Source: Ramlibacter agri
GTDB taxonomy: Bacteria; Pseudomonadota; Gammaproteobacteria; Burkholderiales; Burkholderiaceae_C
NCBI RefSeq assembly: GCF_012927085.1
Contig: NZ_JABBFX010000003.1
Coordinates: forward strand, 1,054,001 to 1,118,000
Direction of reading: 5' to 3'
DNA: 64,000 nucleotides
The notes under the pieces were generated by a model. That model worked only from the letters and a program-made list of their open reading frames with translations. It had not been told where the DNA came from and made no database searches. Every line of letters begins with the position of its first letter. Position 1 is the first letter of the stretch. Below are positions 49,593-60,228 of the stretch, one piece after another. Position numbers and translations under genes: made by a program.

Positions 49593-50905
49593 GCAGCATG
49601 ACGCCCCAGGAGATCGTGTCGGAGCTGGACCGCCACATCGTGGGCCAGAAGGACGCCAAGCGCGCAGTAGCCATCGCGCTGCGCAACCGCTGGCGCCGCC
49701 AGCAGGTGGACGAGAAGCTGCGCTTCGAGATCACGCCGAAGAACATCCTGATGATCGGCCCCACCGGCGTCGGCAAGACCGAGATCGCGCGGCGGCTGGC
49801 GCGCTTGGCCGATGCGCCCTTCATCAAGGTGGAAGCGACCAAGTTCACCGAGGTCGGCTACGTCGGCAAGGACGTCGACTCCATCGTGCGCGACCTGGCC
49901 GAGATGGCCGTCAAGCAGACCCGCGTGGACGAGATGCGCAAGGTGCGCGCCCGCGCCGAGGACGCGGCCGAGGAGCGCGTGCTGAACGCGCTGATCCCGC
50001 CCGCGCGCGGCGAGGAGCCCGCGGGCGACAGCGCGACCCGCCAGGTCTTCCGCAAGAAGCTGCGCCAGGGCGAACTGGACGACAAGGACATCGACATCGA
50101 AGTCGCCGAGCCGAAGGCGCAACTGGAGATCATGGGGCCGCCCGGCATGGAAGAAATGACCGAGCAATTGCGCGGCATGTTCAGCCAGGTGGGCGGCGCG
50201 CGCCGCAAGTCGCGCAAGCTCAGGATCCGCGAGGCGATGAAGCTGCTGGTGGAAGAGGAAGCGGCCGGCCTGGTGAACGAGGAAGAGATCCGTGCCGCCG
50301 CCATCCAGAACGCCGAGCAGAACGGCATCGTCTTCATCGACGAGATTGACAAGGTGGCGTCGCGCAGCGAAGCCTCGGGCGCCGACGTCTCGCGCCAGGG
50401 CGTGCAGCGCGACCTGCTGCCGCTGGTGGAAGGCACGACGGTGTCCACCAAGTACGGCCCGATCAAGACCGACCACATCCTGTTCATCGCGAGCGGCGCC
50501 TTCCACCTGTCCAAGCCCAGCGACCTCATTCCCGAACTGCAGGGCCGCTTCCCGATCCGCGTCGAGCTGGGCTCGCTGTCGGTGCAGGACTTCGAAGCCA
50601 TCCTCACGACCACGCATGCCTCGCTGGTCAAGCAGTACGAGGCGCTGCTGGCCACCGAGAACGTGAAGCTGGAGTTCACGCCGGAGGGCATCACGCGCCT
50701 GGCGCAGATCGCCTACGACGTGAACGAGCGCACCGAGAACATCGGCGCCCGGCGCCTCTCCACCGTCATGGAAAGGCTGCTGGACGAGGTGAGCTTCGAA
50801 GCCACCAGGCTCGAGGGCCAGACGGTGACCGTGGACGGCGCTTACGTGGACGCGCGGCTGAAGGAACTCAGCCGGGATGAGGACTTGTCCCGATACATCC
50901 TCTGA
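49589..50905 (+). CDS. hslU: ATPase subunit HslU (ClpY)
   Basis: The 438-residue AAA+ unfoldase has Walker [10 protein letters not shown] (about 56-64), the pore-loop region [12 protein letters not shown], an inserted I-domain (about 110-230), Walker [12 protein letters not shown] and sensor II in [15 protein letters not shown]. It feeds unfolded proteins to HslV. The ATG 49589 overlaps the hslV stop. Confidence 0.96.
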   Translation: MSSMTPQEIVSELDRHIVGQKDAKRAVAIALRNRWRRQQVDEKLRFEITPKNILMIGPTGVGKTEIARRLARLADAPFIKVEATKFTEVGYVGKDVDSIVRDLAEMAVKQTRVDEMRKVRARAEDAAEERVLNALIPPARGEEPAGDSATRQVFRKKLRQGELDDKDIDIEVAEPKAQLEIMGPPGMEEMTEQLRGMFSQVGGARRKSRKLRIREAMKLLVEEEAAGLVNEEEIRAAAIQNAEQNGIVFIDEIDKVASRSEASGADVSRQGVQRDLLPLVEGTTVSTKYGPIKTDHILFIASGAFHLSKPSDLIPELQGRFPIRVELGSLSVQDFEAILTTTHASLVKQYEALLATENVKLEFTPEGITRLAQIAYDVNERTENIGARRLSTVMERLLDEVSFEATRLEGQTVTVDGAYVDARLKELSRDEDLSRYIL

Positions 50906-50961
50906 CGCGCGCTCAAGGAACACATGCAGAGCACCACGTAAGTGCTTGCTGCGCAAAGGAA

Positions 50962-50990
50962 TTCGGAGGCCTCGGCCTCCGAAGTCGTTT
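50962..50990 (+). terminator. Terminator of the hslVU operon
   Basis: A 10-bp perfect stem TTCGGAGGCC/GGCCTCCGAA with a 2-nt loop is followed by GTCGTTTCT. It separates hslU from the promoter of the cell wall cluster. Confidence 0.8.
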
Positions 50991-51031
50991 CTAAGTCCTT
51001 GATTTCATTGCCAAAAATTACCGGAGCCCGC

Positions 51032-51059
51032 TTGCGCCTCTGCGGTTTCCTGCTACAGT
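51032..51059 (+). promoter_or_regulatory. Candidate promoter of the mra/dcw cluster
   Basis: TTGCGC and TACAGT are spaced 16 nt apart in an AT-richer stretch. Transcription would start near 51066, upstream of the MraZ-type repeats and about 75 nt before mraZ. Confidence 0.55.
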
Positions 51060-51078
51060 GCAAAAAAGTGCAATTAGG

Positions 51079-51093
51079 TGGTGGAAAGTGGGC
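51079..51093 (+). promoter_or_regulatory. Candidate MraZ-binding repeats
   Basis: TGGTG and TGGGC are spaced 10 bp apart by GAAAG. MraZ is known to bind direct TGGG-type repeats with this period in its own promoter region; here only two repeats are obvious and one is imperfect. Binding would autoregulate the whole cluster. Confidence 0.55.
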
Positions 51094-51139
51094 TCAAGGC
51101 CCGTTCTCAATCCGTTCGTAGCAGTGAGGTTCAAACAAG

Positions 51140-51568
51140 GTGTTCCAGGGCGCGTCGTCGCTGAGTCTCGATGCCAAGGGTCGGCTTTCCATGCCGACCC
51201 GGCATCGCGACGTCCTGGCCGCCACGGCAGCGAACCAGCTCACCATCACCAAGCACCCGCATGGCTGCCTGATGATCTTCCCGCGGCCGGAATGGGAAAA
51301 ATTTCGTGAACGCATCGCGGCGCTCCCCATGAGTGCCCAGTGGTGGAAGAGAATCTTCCTGGGCAACGCGATGGACGTGGAGCTCGATGGCACGGGCCGC
51401 ATGCTCGTCTCGCCCGAACTGCGGGCGGCAGCGGGCATAGCCAAGGACGTGATGCTGCTCGGGATGGGCAACAACTTCGAGCTCTGGGACAAGGCGACTT
51501 ACGAGGCCAAGGAGGCCGAGGCGATGCAAGCGGGGATGCCCGAGGCCTTCCAGGACTTTTCATTCTGA
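51140..51568 (+). CDS. mraZ: Transcriptional regulator MraZ
   Basis: The 142-residue protein has two SpoVT/AbrB-like halves: [24 protein letters not shown] with DAKGR at 11-15, and [20 protein letters not shown]. It represses the division cluster by binding repeats upstream of its own gene. The start is GTG 51140. Confidence 0.95.
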   Translation: MFQGASSLSLDAKGRLSMPTRHRDVLAATAANQLTITKHPHGCLMIFPRPEWEKFRERIAALPMSAQWWKRIFLGNAMDVELDGTGRMLVSPELRAAAGIAKDVMLLGMGNNFELWDKATYEAKEAEAMQAGMPEAFQDFSF

Positions 51569-51577
51569 GAGCGAGCG

Positions 51578-52492
51578 GTGGCAGGCGAATGGCAACACAC
51601 CACCGTCTTGTTGAACGAAGCAGTCGACGCCCTCGTCACCAAGCCGGATGGAAACTACGTAGACGCGACCTTCGGTCGCGGCGGGCACTCGCGCCTGCTG
51701 CTTTCGCAGCTGGACGAGCGGGGCCGGCTCATTGCTTTCGACAAGGACCCCGAAGCGGTCGCGGTGGGCAATGCCATCGAGGACCCGCGCTTCGAGATCC
51801 GGCACCAGGGCTTCGCGGCCCTGGGCGAGCTGGAAGCGGGCAGCGTCACCGGCATCCTGATGGACCTGGGCGTGAGCTCGCCGCAGATCGACAACCCCGC
51901 GCGCGGCTTCTCGTTCCGCGGCGACGGGCCTCTGGACATGCGCATGGACCCGACGCGCGGCACGAGCGCGGCGGACTGGCTGGCCACCGCGTCGGTGGCG
52001 CAGATGGCGGAGGTGATCCGTGACTATGGCGAAGAACGGTTTGCTGTTCAGATTGCAAAGGCGGTTGCAGCTCGCCGACAGGAACGGGGCCCTCTTGCAA
52101 CCACCTCCGAGCTGGCCGAACTCGTGGCTCGTACGGTCAAAACCCGCGAGCCGGGCCAGGACCCTGCAACGCGCACATTTCAGGCTCTTCGGATTTTCGT
52201 CAACGCCGAGCTTGAAGAGCTGCAGGCGGCACTCGAGGCCAGCCTGAACGTGCTGGCACCGCAAGGCCGCCTGGTGGTGATCAGCTTCCACTCGCTGGAA
52301 GACCGGATCGTCAAGCAATTCATCGCGAAGCATTCCCGCGAGGAGTTCGACCGCCGCGCGCCCTTTGCCGCCCCGAAGCCCACGAAGCTGAAGTCGCTGG
52401 AGCGGGTGAAGCCCACCGCCGCCGAAGTGCAGGCCAACCCGCGTTCGCGCAGCGCCATCATGCGCGTGGCCGAACGGACGGAGGTGCTGTGA
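51578..52492 (+). CDS. rsmH: 16S rRNA m4C1402 methyltransferase RsmH (MraW)
   Basis: The 304-residue SAM methyltransferase has [13 protein letters not shown], the SAM motif [15 protein letters not shown], the [10 protein letters not shown] motif near 90 and the [16 protein letters not shown] block. The C-terminus [14 protein letters not shown] is conserved. The start is GTG 51578 with GAGCGAG upstream. Part of the gene (about 52020-52200) has visibly less GC than the surroundings but remains in frame. Confidence 0.95.
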   Translation: MAGEWQHTTVLLNEAVDALVTKPDGNYVDATFGRGGHSRLLLSQLDERGRLIAFDKDPEAVAVGNAIEDPRFEIRHQGFAALGELEAGSVTGILMDLGVSSPQIDNPARGFSFRGDGPLDMRMDPTRGTSAADWLATASVAQMAEVIRDYGEERFAVQIAKAVAARRQERGPLATTSELAELVARTVKTREPGQDPATRTFQALRIFVNAELEELQAALEASLNVLAPQGRLVVISFHSLEDRIVKQFIAKHSREEFDRRAPFAAPKPTKLKSLERVKPTAAEVQANPRSRSAIMRVAERTEVL

Positions 52493-52779
52493 TCCTGCGC
52501 GTGAACCTGCTGCTGCTCGTCGCCGTCATCGCCAGTGCGCTGTACCTGGTGCGGGTGCAGTACGAGTCGCGCGCGCTCTATGCCGAGATCGACAAGGCGC
52601 ACTCCGAGGCGCGCAAGCTCGAAGTGGAGAACGAGCGGCTGCAGGTGGAAAAGCGCGAGCAGGCGACGCCGGCGCGGGTGGAAAAGCTCGCACGCGAGCA
52701 ACTGCAGATGCGCGCGGCCACGCCCGCGATCACGCAGTACGTCACGCTCAAGGGCGTGGCGAAGGAGCCGCAACCATGA
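52489..52779 (+). CDS. ftsL: Cell division protein FtsL
   Basis: The 96-residue bitopic membrane protein has a transmembrane helix at about 3-21 and then a heptad-rich coiled coil (about 25-70), which pairs with FtsB. It starts with GTG inside the rsmH stop (GTGA). Size and position fit FtsL. Confidence 0.92.
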   Translation: MILRVNLLLLVAVIASALYLVRVQYESRALYAEIDKAHSEARKLEVENERLQVEKREQATPARVEKLAREQLQMRAATPAITQYVTLKGVAKEPQP

Positions 52780-54515
52780 AGCGGGCTCCTTCGGTCACCT
52801 ACGCCTCCAGCCCGCTGCTGGCCAGCCGCACGCCGGTGTGGCGCAGCAAGCTGATCGTGGCCGGCATCGCCCTCGGTTTCCTGGGCCTGGCGGGCCGCGC
52901 AGCCTGGGTGCAGGTGTTCGCCAACGACTTCTACCTGCACCAGGGCGAAGTGCGCTTCGCCCGCACGCTGGAGCTGCCCGCCAACCGCGGCCGCATCTTC
53001 GACCGCAACGGCCTGCTGCTCGCCAGCAGCGTGCCGGTGCCCAGCATCGCCGCCATCCCGGAAGCGATCGACCGCGACCCCGCCAAGCTGGCGCAGCTGG
53101 CCAAGGTGCTGCAGATGCCGCTGGCGGAGTTGAACAAGCGGCTGGAGGACGAGGAGCGCAGCTTCGTCTGGCTCAAGCGGCAGGTGGACGACACCGTGTC
53201 CAAGCAGGTCGCCGCGCTGGACATCAAGGGCGTGTACGAGCGCAAGGAATACCGCCGCCAGTACCCCGAGGGCGAGGCCGCCGCGCACATCGTCGGCTTC
53301 ACCAACGTCGAGGACAAGGGCCAGGAAGGCCTGGAGCTCGCCTTCAACAAGGACCTGGCCGGCCGGCCCGGCTCGCGCCGCGTCATCAAGGACCGCCTGG
53401 GCCGCATCGTCGAGGACGTGCGCGAACAGGTGCCGCCGGTGGACGGCAAGGACCTGCAGCTGTCGATCGACAGCAAGGTGCAGTTCTTCGCCTACCAGCA
53501 GCTGCGCGACTCGGTGCTGCAGAACAAGGCCAAGGCAGGCAGCGCCGTGGTGCTGGACGCGCTCACCGGCGAGGTGCTGGCGCTGGCCAACTACCCCAGC
53601 TACGACCCGGGCCGGCGCGAAAACCTCACCGGCTCGCAGCTGCGCAACCGCGCGCTCACCGACAGCTTCGAGCCCGGCTCCACGATGAAGCCGATCGTGG
53701 TGTCGCTGGCGCTGCAGAAGGGCCTGGTCACGCCCGAGACGGTGATCCAGACCAACGGCGGCCACATCACCATCAGCGGCTCGACGATCCACGACGACGG
53801 CCCCAGCCAGCAGCTGACCGTCAGCCAGGTGATCCAGAAGTCCAGCAACGTCGGCGCGACCAAGATCGCGCTGCAGATGCCGCCCAAGGACATGTGGGAG
53901 ATGTACACGGAGCTGGGCTTCGGCCAGCGCCCGCAGGTGCCTTTCCCCGGCGCGGTCAGTGGGCGGCTGCGCCCCTACAAGACCTGGCGCCCGATCGAGC
54001 AGGCCACCATGGCCTACGGCTACGGCCTGTCGGTCAGCCTGTTCCAGCTGGCGCATGCCTATGCGGCCTTCGCCCGCGATGGCCAGCTGCCGCCCGTGAG
54101 CCTGCTGAAGACCGGCACCGAAGTGGCCGGCGTGCGCGTGTTCGACGAGAAGGTCGCGCAGCAGATGCGCGCCATGCTGCACCTGGTGACGCAGAACGGC
54201 GGCACCGCGCCGCGGGCGCAGGTCATGGGCTACTCGGTGGGCGGCAAGACTGGCACCGCGCACAAGCAGGAAGGCCGCGGCTACGCGGCCAACAAGTACC
54301 GCGGCGTGTTCGTGGGCATGGCGCCCATCGACAAGCCGCGCATCGTGGTGGCCGTGATGATCGACGAGCCCAGCGCCGGCCGCTACTTCGGCGGCGACGT
54401 CGCCGCCCCGGTGTTCAGCGCCGTGACGCAGCAGAGCCTGCGCATCCTGGGCGTGCAGCCGGACATGAACGTGAAGCCGCAGATCGCGGTGGAGCGGGTG
54501 GAGGAGTCGTTCTGA
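52776..54515 (+). CDS. ftsI: Septal peptidoglycan transpeptidase FtsI (PBP3)
   Basis: The 579-residue class B penicillin-binding protein has one N-terminal transmembrane helix (about 25-45), the dimerisation domain with RGRIFDRNG, and the transpeptidase domain. The latter has STMK (nucleophile Ser302), SSN at 356-358 and KTG at 491-493. It cross-links septal peptidoglycan with FtsW. ATGA overlap with ftsL. Confidence 0.96.
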   Translation: MKRAPSVTYASSPLLASRTPVWRSKLIVAGIALGFLGLAGRAAWVQVFANDFYLHQGEVRFARTLELPANRGRIFDRNGLLLASSVPVPSIAAIPEAIDRDPAKLAQLAKVLQMPLAELNKRLEDEERSFVWLKRQVDDTVSKQVAALDIKGVYERKEYRRQYPEGEAAAHIVGFTNVEDKGQEGLELAFNKDLAGRPGSRRVIKDRLGRIVEDVREQVPPVDGKDLQLSIDSKVQFFAYQQLRDSVLQNKAKAGSAVVLDALTGEVLALANYPSYDPGRRENLTGSQLRNRALTDSFEPGSTMKPIVVSLALQKGLVTPETVIQTNGGHITISGSTIHDDGPSQQLTVSQVIQKSSNVGATKIALQMPPKDMWEMYTELGFGQRPQVPFPGAVSGRLRPYKTWRPIEQATMAYGYGLSVSLFQLAHAYAAFARDGQLPPVSLLKTGTEVAGVRVFDEKVAQQMRAMLHLVTQNGGTAPRAQVMGYSVGGKTGTAHKQEGRGYAANKYRGVFVGMAPIDKPRIVVAVMIDEPSAGRYFGGDVAAPVFSAVTQQSLRILGVQPDMNVKPQIAVERVEESF

Positions 54516-55975
54516 TGCGCGTCCTCCGCACGCCGCAGGAAGCCGCCGCCTGGCTGGCCAGCCGCCAGGTCGCCGAACTGCATTGCGACAGCCGCAAGGT
54601 CGGCGCGGGCGACGGCTTCGTCGCCTGGCCCGGCGCCGCCACCGACGGCCGCAAGTTCGTGCCGACGGCGCTGCAGCAGGGCGCCCGCGCCGTGCTGGTG
54701 GAAGCGGCAGGCAGCGAAGCGTTCAATTTCAGCGGCGACACGGTCGCCGCCTACGAGGGCCTGAAGGCCGCCACCGGCCCGATCGCGGCGCTGTTCTACG
54801 GCGATCCGAGCCAGGTGCTCGACGTGCTGGCCATCACCGGCACCAACGGCAAGACTTCCACCGCCTGGTGGCTGGCGCAGGCGCTGTCCGCCGCCGGCCT
54901 GCCCTGCGGCGTGATCGGCACGCTGGGCGTGGGCCAGCCGCCGAATGTGGAGCACACCGGCCTGACGACGCCGGATCCGGTGCTGCTGCAGCGGCAGTTC
55001 CGCAAGTTCCTGCAGCAAGGGCTCAAGGCCTGCGCGATCGAGGCCAGCTCCATCGGCATCGTCGAACGCCGCATGGACGGCATGCGCGTGCGCGTGGCCG
55101 GCTTCACCAATTTCACCCAGGACCACCTGGATTACCACGGCAGCATGGAAGCCTACTGGCAGGCGAAGGCGGAGCTGTTCCGCTGGCCTGGCCTGCAGGC
55201 CGCGGTGCTGAACGTGGACGACGCCAAGGGCGAGCAACTGGCGTGCGAGCTGCAGGGCCTGGACCTGTGGACCGTCTCCTGCGAGCGCGACGCACGGTTG
55301 CGCGCCCTGGACATCGGCTACACCGAGCAGGGCCTGCGCTTCGTGCTCGCCGAAGGCGGCGAGCGGCACGAGCTGCGCACGGGCCTGATCGGCCAGTACA
55401 ACGTCTCCAACCTGCTGGGCGTCGTGGGGATGATGCGCGCCATCGGCGTGCCGCTGGCGCAGGCGGTGGCGGCTTGCGCGAACCTGCTGCCCGTGCCGGG
55501 CCGCATGGAAAGACTCAATGTACCGGGCCAGCCGCTGGTGGCGGTGGATTACGCGCACACGCCCGATGCGCTGGACAAGGGCCTGCAGGCGCTGCGTCCG
55601 CTCGCCGCGCAGCGCGGCGGCCAGCTGTGGTGCGTGTTCGGCTGCGGCGGCGACCGCGACGCGACCAAGCGCCCGCTGATGGCCGCGGTGGCGGAGAAGG
55701 ATGCCGACCGCGTGGTCGTCACCAGCGACAACCCGCGCAGCGAGAAGCCCGAGGCGATCATCAGCCAGATCCTGCTGGGGCTGTCGCACGCGGACGTGGT
55801 GGAGGTGCAGGCCGATCGCGCCCGCGCCATCGCCGAAACGGTGGCCGCCGCCGCGCCGCAGGACGTGATCCTGCTGGCCGGCAAGGGCCACGAGGATTAC
55901 CAGGAGGTCGCGGGCGTGAAGCATGCGTTCTCCGACCAGGCGCACGCGAAGCGTGCACTGGAGGCCCGGAAATGA
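54515..55975 (+). CDS. murE: UDP-MurNAc-tripeptide synthetase MurE
   Basis: The 486-residue ligase adds meso-diaminopimelate to UDP-MurNAc-Ala-Glu. ATP site ITGTNGKTSTAWW is near residue 108-120; the carbamylated-Lys region and HLDYHGSMEAYWQAK follow. The C-terminal SDNPRSEKP motif is the meso-DAP specificity signature. TGATG overlap with ftsI. Confidence 0.96.
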   Translation: MRVLRTPQEAAAWLASRQVAELHCDSRKVGAGDGFVAWPGAATDGRKFVPTALQQGARAVLVEAAGSEAFNFSGDTVAAYEGLKAATGPIAALFYGDPSQVLDVLAITGTNGKTSTAWWLAQALSAAGLPCGVIGTLGVGQPPNVEHTGLTTPDPVLLQRQFRKFLQQGLKACAIEASSIGIVERRMDGMRVRVAGFTNFTQDHLDYHGSMEAYWQAKAELFRWPGLQAAVLNVDDAKGEQLACELQGLDLWTVSCERDARLRALDIGYTEQGLRFVLAEGGERHELRTGLIGQYNVSNLLGVVGMMRAIGVPLAQAVAACANLLPVPGRMERLNVPGQPLVAVDYAHTPDALDKGLQALRPLAAQRGGQLWCVFGCGGDRDATKRPLMAAVAEKDADRVVVTSDNPRSEKPEAIISQILLGLSHADVVEVQADRARAIAETVAAAAPQDVILLAGKGHEDYQEVAGVKHAFSDQAHAKRALEARK

Positions 55976-57363
55976 GCATGTTCACTCTCGAACAAGCGCA
56001 CAAGTGGCTGCCCGGCTCCGTGCTGCGCGGCGACGCGCGGGCGCAGGTGCAGCGCGTCAACAGCGACACCCGCAGCCTGCAGCCCGGCGACCTGTTCGTC
56101 GCGCTGAAGGGCGAGCGCTTCGACGCCAACGACTTCATCGGCGACGCGCTGAACAAGGGTGCCGTGGCGGCGCTGGCGCACCCTGGCCGCATCCCGGCCG
56201 GCGGCAACGGCCTGGAAGTGGCGGACACCAAGCTCGCCCTCGGTGCGCTGGCGCGCGCCTGGCGCCGCCAGCACCGGCTGCCGCTGATCGCGGTGACCGG
56301 CAGCAACGGCAAGACCACCGTGACGCAGATGATCGCGTCCATCCTGCGCGCCTGGCAGCCGGACCGGCACTTGGCCACGCAGGGCAACCTGAACAACGAG
56401 ATCGGCCTGCCGCTGACGCTGCTGCGCCTGCAGCCGCATCACTGCGTCGGCGTGATCGAGCTGGGCATGAACCATCCGGGCGAGATCGGCTACCTGTCCG
56501 GCGTCGCCGAGCCCACTGTCGCCGTGGTCAACAACGCCCAGCGCGAACACCAGGAATTCATGGCCACCGTGCAGGCGGTGGCCGAGGAAAACGGCAGCGT
56601 GTTCAAGGCGCTGCCGGCGGACGGCGTGGCGGTGTTCCCCGCCGGCGACGAGTTCACCGCGCTGTGGACCCGGCTGGCCGCCGGCCGCAAGTGCATGACT
56701 TTCGGCGCCGACGCGGACGGCGCCACCATCGGTTTGGCCGGGTCTGAATGGAAAGCCCAGGGGCACTGGGAGGTGGACGCAAAGTCGCCCGCCGGACGTT
56801 TGTGCTTCCGACTCCATATCGCCGGCCGCCACAACGTGCGCAACGCCCTGGCCGCCGCGGCTTGCGCCATCGCGGCGGGCGTGCCTGCCTGGGCCGTGGC
56901 CAAGGGCCTGGAAAGCTTCGAGCCGGTCAAGGGCCGGTCGCGGGCGCTGGGTGTAACGGTAAGCCAGCGCACGCTCACGCTGGTCGATGACACCTACAAT
57001 GCCAATCCCGATTCCGCCCGGGCCGCCATCGATGTGTTGGCGGAATTGCCCGGCCCGCGCCTCCTGGTGCTGGGCGACATGGGCGAGGTGGGCAACCAGG
57101 GGCCGGCCTTCCACGAGGAGGTGGGCGCCTACGCGCGCGAGCGCGGCATCGAGCAGCTCTTCACTTTGGGTGACCTGGCCGTGTCCATGCAGGGCCGGCA
57201 TTTCGCCACGATCGACGAACTCAACGCCGCCGTGCTGGCCGCCTTGCCCGCGGTTTCCAGCGTGCTGGTGAAGGGTTCCCGCTTCATGAAGATGGAACGG
57301 GTGGTGGAAGCCATCACGGCACGCGCGCAGCAACATACCAAGGAGATTCCCGATGCTGCTTAG
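55972..57363 (+). CDS. murF: UDP-MurNAc-pentapeptide synthetase MurF
   Basis: The 463-residue ligase adds D-Ala-D-Ala. ATP site [14 protein letters not shown] near 103-116, [21 protein letters not shown] and the [11 protein letters not shown] block define MurF. It overlaps murE by ATGA and mraY by 11 nt. Confidence 0.96.
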   Translation: MSMFTLEQAHKWLPGSVLRGDARAQVQRVNSDTRSLQPGDLFVALKGERFDANDFIGDALNKGAVAALAHPGRIPAGGNGLEVADTKLALGALARAWRRQHRLPLIAVTGSNGKTTVTQMIASILRAWQPDRHLATQGNLNNEIGLPLTLLRLQPHHCVGVIELGMNHPGEIGYLSGVAEPTVAVVNNAQREHQEFMATVQAVAEENGSVFKALPADGVAVFPAGDEFTALWTRLAAGRKCMTFGADADGATIGLAGSEWKAQGHWEVDAKSPAGRLCFRLHIAGRHNVRNALAAAACAIAAGVPAWAVAKGLESFEPVKGRSRALGVTVSQRTLTLVDDTYNANPDSARAAIDVLAELPGPRLLVLGDMGEVGNQGPAFHEEVGAYARERGIEQLFTLGDLAVSMQGRHFATIDELNAAVLAALPAVSSVLVKGSRFMKMERVVEAITARAQQHTKEIPDAA

Positions 57364-58531
57364 CCTGGCCGGATGGCTGCAGACGCTCGGTCCCGAATTC
57401 GGCTGGCTGCGGGTGGTGCAGTACCTCACCTTCCGCGCTGTCTTTGCCGCCATGACCGCCCTGATGATCGGCATCGTCGCCGGCCCCTGGGTGATCCGGC
57501 GCCTCACCGAACTCAAGATCGGCCAGCCCGTGCGCGGGTATGGCATGCAGTCGCACCTGCAGAAAAGCGGCACGCCCACCATGGGTGGCGTGCTGGTGCT
57601 GATGGCCATCGCCATCAGCACGCTGCTGTGGTTCGACCTGACCAACCGCTTCGTCTGGATCGTGCTCGTCGTCACGCTGGGCTTCGGCGCGATCGGCTGG
57701 GCCGACGACTGGCGCAAGGTGGTGAACAAGGACCCCGAGGGCATGCCCTCGAAAGAGAAGTACATCTGGCAATCGCTGATCGGCCTGCTGGCGGCGCTGT
57801 ACCTGGTGTTCAGCATCTCGGAAAGCTCCAACTACCGCGTGATGGAGCTGTTTTTCAAGTGGGTCTGGTCCGGCTTCGACCTGAGCCTGCCGCCCAAGGC
57901 CGGCCTGATGCTGCCCTTCTTCAAGGAGATCAGCTATCCGCTGGGCGTGTTCGGCTTCGTGACCATGAGCTACCTCGTGATCGTCGGTTCGAGCAACGCG
58001 GTGAACCTGACCGACGGCCTGGATGGCCTGGCGATCATGCCGGTGGTGATGGTGGCCTCGGCGCTGGGCGTGTTCGCGTACGTGACCGGCAGCGCGGTCT
58101 ACTCCAAGTACCTGCTGCTGCCCTACATCCCGGGCGCCGGCGAGCTGCTGGTGTTCTGCGCTGCGATGGCGGGGGCGGGCCTGGCCTTCCTCTGGTTCAA
58201 CGCGCATCCGGCCCAGGTGTTCATGGGCGACGTCGGCGCGCTGGCGCTGGGCGGCGCGCTGGGCACGATCGCGGTGATCGTGCGGCAGGAGATCGTGCTG
58301 GCCATCATGGGCGGCATCTTCGTCGTCGAGGCGCTGTCGGTGATGGCGCAGGTGATGTACTTCAAGTACACGAAGAAGAAGTACGGCGAGGGCCGGCGCA
58401 TCCTGAAGATGGCGCCGCTGCACCACCATTTCGAGAAGTCGGGCTGGAAGGAGACGCAGGTGGTCGTGCGTTTCTGGATCATCACGATGCTGCTGTGCCT
58501 GATCGGCCTGTCCACGCTGAAGCTGCGCTGA
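57353..58531 (+). CDS. mraY: Phospho-MurNAc-pentapeptide transferase MraY
   Basis: The 392-residue polytopic membrane enzyme has about ten transmembrane helices. It makes lipid I on the cytoplasmic face. Motifs include [32 protein letters not shown] (Asp pair), [35 protein letters not shown] and [13 protein letters not shown]. The ATG lies within the end of murF. Confidence 0.97.
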   Translation: MLLSLAGWLQTLGPEFGWLRVVQYLTFRAVFAAMTALMIGIVAGPWVIRRLTELKIGQPVRGYGMQSHLQKSGTPTMGGVLVLMAIAISTLLWFDLTNRFVWIVLVVTLGFGAIGWADDWRKVVNKDPEGMPSKEKYIWQSLIGLLAALYLVFSISESSNYRVMELFFKWVWSGFDLSLPPKAGLMLPFFKEISYPLGVFGFVTMSYLVIVGSSNAVNLTDGLDGLAIMPVVMVASALGVFAYVTGSAVYSKYLLLPYIPGAGELLVFCAAMAGAGLAFLWFNAHPAQVFMGDVGALALGGALGTIAVIVRQEIVLAIMGGIFVVEALSVMAQVMYFKYTKKKYGEGRRILKMAPLHHHFEKSGWKETQVVVRFWIITMLLCLIGLSTLKLR

Positions 58532-60228
58532 TGGAAGAACTGGAACACCAAGCGCAACCCGAAGAGCAGCTGCCGCAGGAGCAGCTGCCGCAGGAGCAGG
58601 TGCCGCAGGAGCAACTGCCTGCGGAGCCGGTGCCCGAGGCTGCGGCTCCCGCGGACGCCGAAGGCGAAGCGCCGCCGCCGGTGGTCGCGCCCGAACCGGC
58701 GCCGCCGCCGGTGCCGCTGCCGCCCGTGCCCCAGCGCGTGCTGGTGCTGGGTTGCGGCCTCTCCGGCCTGGCGATGGCGCGCTGGTGCGCGAGCCAGGGC
58801 TCCGAAGTGGTCGTCGCCGACACGCGCGCCGAGCCGCCGCAGCTGGCGCAACTGCGCGCCGAAGTGCCCGCTGCCCGCTTCGTCAGCGGCGAGTTCAGCG
58901 CCGACCTGCTCGAGGGCATGGAGCAGGTGCTGCGCAGCCCCGGCCTGTCGCCGGCGCAAGTGGCCGTCGTCGTGGACGCCGCACGCTCACGCGATATCGC
59001 GGTGCGCGGTGAACTGAGCCTCTTCAACGACGCGCTCACGGTGCTGCGCGCGCAGCAGGGCTACCACCCCGCGGTGCTGGCCGTGACCGGCACCAACGGC
59101 AAGACGACTGTGACTTCGCTGACCGGCCAGCTGGTCGAGCGCAGCGGCAAGACCGTGGGCGTGGCCGGCAACATCGGGCCGAGCCTGCTGGACACGCTGG
59201 CGCAGAAACGCGACGCCGGCGCGCTGCCGCAGGTCTGGGTGCTGGAACTGTCGTCCTTCCAGCTGGAAGGCATCAGCGACTTCGAGCCGACGGCCGCGAC
59301 CGTCCTCAACATCTCGCAGGACCACCTGGACTGGCACGGCAGCATGGAAGCCTATGCCGCGGCCAAGGCGCGCATCTTCGGCCAGAAGGGCGTGATGGTC
59401 CTGAACCGGGACGACCCGGTGGTGCTGAAGATGCTGCCCGCGCCGGTGCGCCTGAAGGGCGGCAAGTATTCGCAGCGCGCCTGCATGACCTTTGGCGGCG
59501 ACCTGCCGCCGCGGCCGGGCGACTTCGGCCTCGAGGTCGTGCACGGCATGGCCTGGCTGGTGCGCGCGCACGAAGCCGACGAAACCGAGAAGCGCCGCAA
59601 GGACGAAGAGCCGGAAATCCACCTGCAGCGCCTGATGCCGGCCGACGCGCTGCGCATCCGCGGCCGCCACAACGCGATCAACGCGCTGTCGGCGCTGGCG
59701 CTGGCCACCGCGGCCGGCTGCCAGCTCGCGCCCATGCTGTACGGCCTGCGCGAATACCGCGGCGAGCCGCACCGCGTGGAACCGGTCGGCAGCGTCAACG
59801 ACATCGAATATTTCGACGACAGCAAGGGCACCAACGTGGGGGCCACGGTTGCCGCGCTGCTGGGCCTGGGCGCCGAGCGCAAGCTGGTCGTCATCCTCGG
59901 TGGCGACGGCAAGGGCCAGGACTTCAGCCCGCTGGCCGCGCCGGTGGCGCGCCATGCGCGTGCCGCGGTGCTGATCGGCCGCGATGCGCCGCAGATCCGC
60001 GCCGTGCTGGAGCCGGAAGGCGTGCTGCTGCTGGAAGCCGCCAGCATGGAAGAGGCCGTGCGCATGGCGACCGAGCGCGCCCATGCCGGCGACGCCGTGC
60101 TGATGTCGCCGGCCTGCGCCAGCTTCGACATGTTCCGCAATTACGAGCACCGTGCGCAGGTCTTCCAGGCCGCCGTGCAGGCGGTGGCGGACGACGCCGG
60201 CGCAATGCTGGATGGGAGCGAGGGATGA
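58531..60228 (+). CDS. murD: UDP-MurNAc-L-Ala-D-Glu ligase MurD with N-terminal extension
   Basis: The 565-residue protein is longer than the usual 440-450. The Rossmann start [16 protein letters not shown] appears only at about residue 70; ATP site [29 protein letters not shown] and [11 protein letters not shown] follow. The first 68 residues are Glu/Gln/Pro/Ala-rich and partly encoded by a 15-bp tandem repeat. A charged insert ([17 protein letters not shown]) adds further length. TGATG overlap with mraY fixes the start, so the extension should be translated. Confidence 0.94.
   Translation: MEELEHQAQPEEQLPQEQLPQEQVPQEQLPAEPVPEAAAPADAEGEAPPPVVAPEPAPPPVPLPPVPQRVLVLGCGLSGLAMARWCASQGSEVVVADTRAEPPQLAQLRAEVPAARFVSGEFSADLLEGMEQVLRSPGLSPAQVAVVVDAARSRDIAVRGELSLFNDALTVLRAQQGYHPAVLAVTGTNGKTTVTSLTGQLVERSGKTVGVAGNIGPSLLDTLAQKRDAGALPQVWVLELSSFQLEGISDFEPTAATVLNISQDHLDWHGSMEAYAAAKARIFGQKGVMVLNRDDPVVLKMLPAPVRLKGGKYSQRACMTFGGDLPPRPGDFGLEVVHGMAWLVRAHEADETEKRRKDEEPEIHLQRLMPADALRIRGRHNAINALSALALATAAGCQLAPMLYGLREYRGEPHRVEPVGSVNDIEYFDDSKGTNVGATVAALLGLGAERKLVVILGGDGKGQDFSPLAAPVARHARAAVLIGRDAPQIRAVLEPEGVLLLEAASMEEAVRMATERAHAGDAVLMSPACASFDMFRNYEHRAQVFQAAVQAVADDAGAMLDGSEG
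58564..58638. repeat. 15-bp tandem repeat in the murD 5' end
   Basis: Five units of GAGCAGCTGCCGCAG, the first two identical and the later ones with one to several changes, encode Glu-Gln-Leu/Val-Pro-Gln/Ala repeats. Variation in copy number would keep the frame. Confidence 0.85.
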
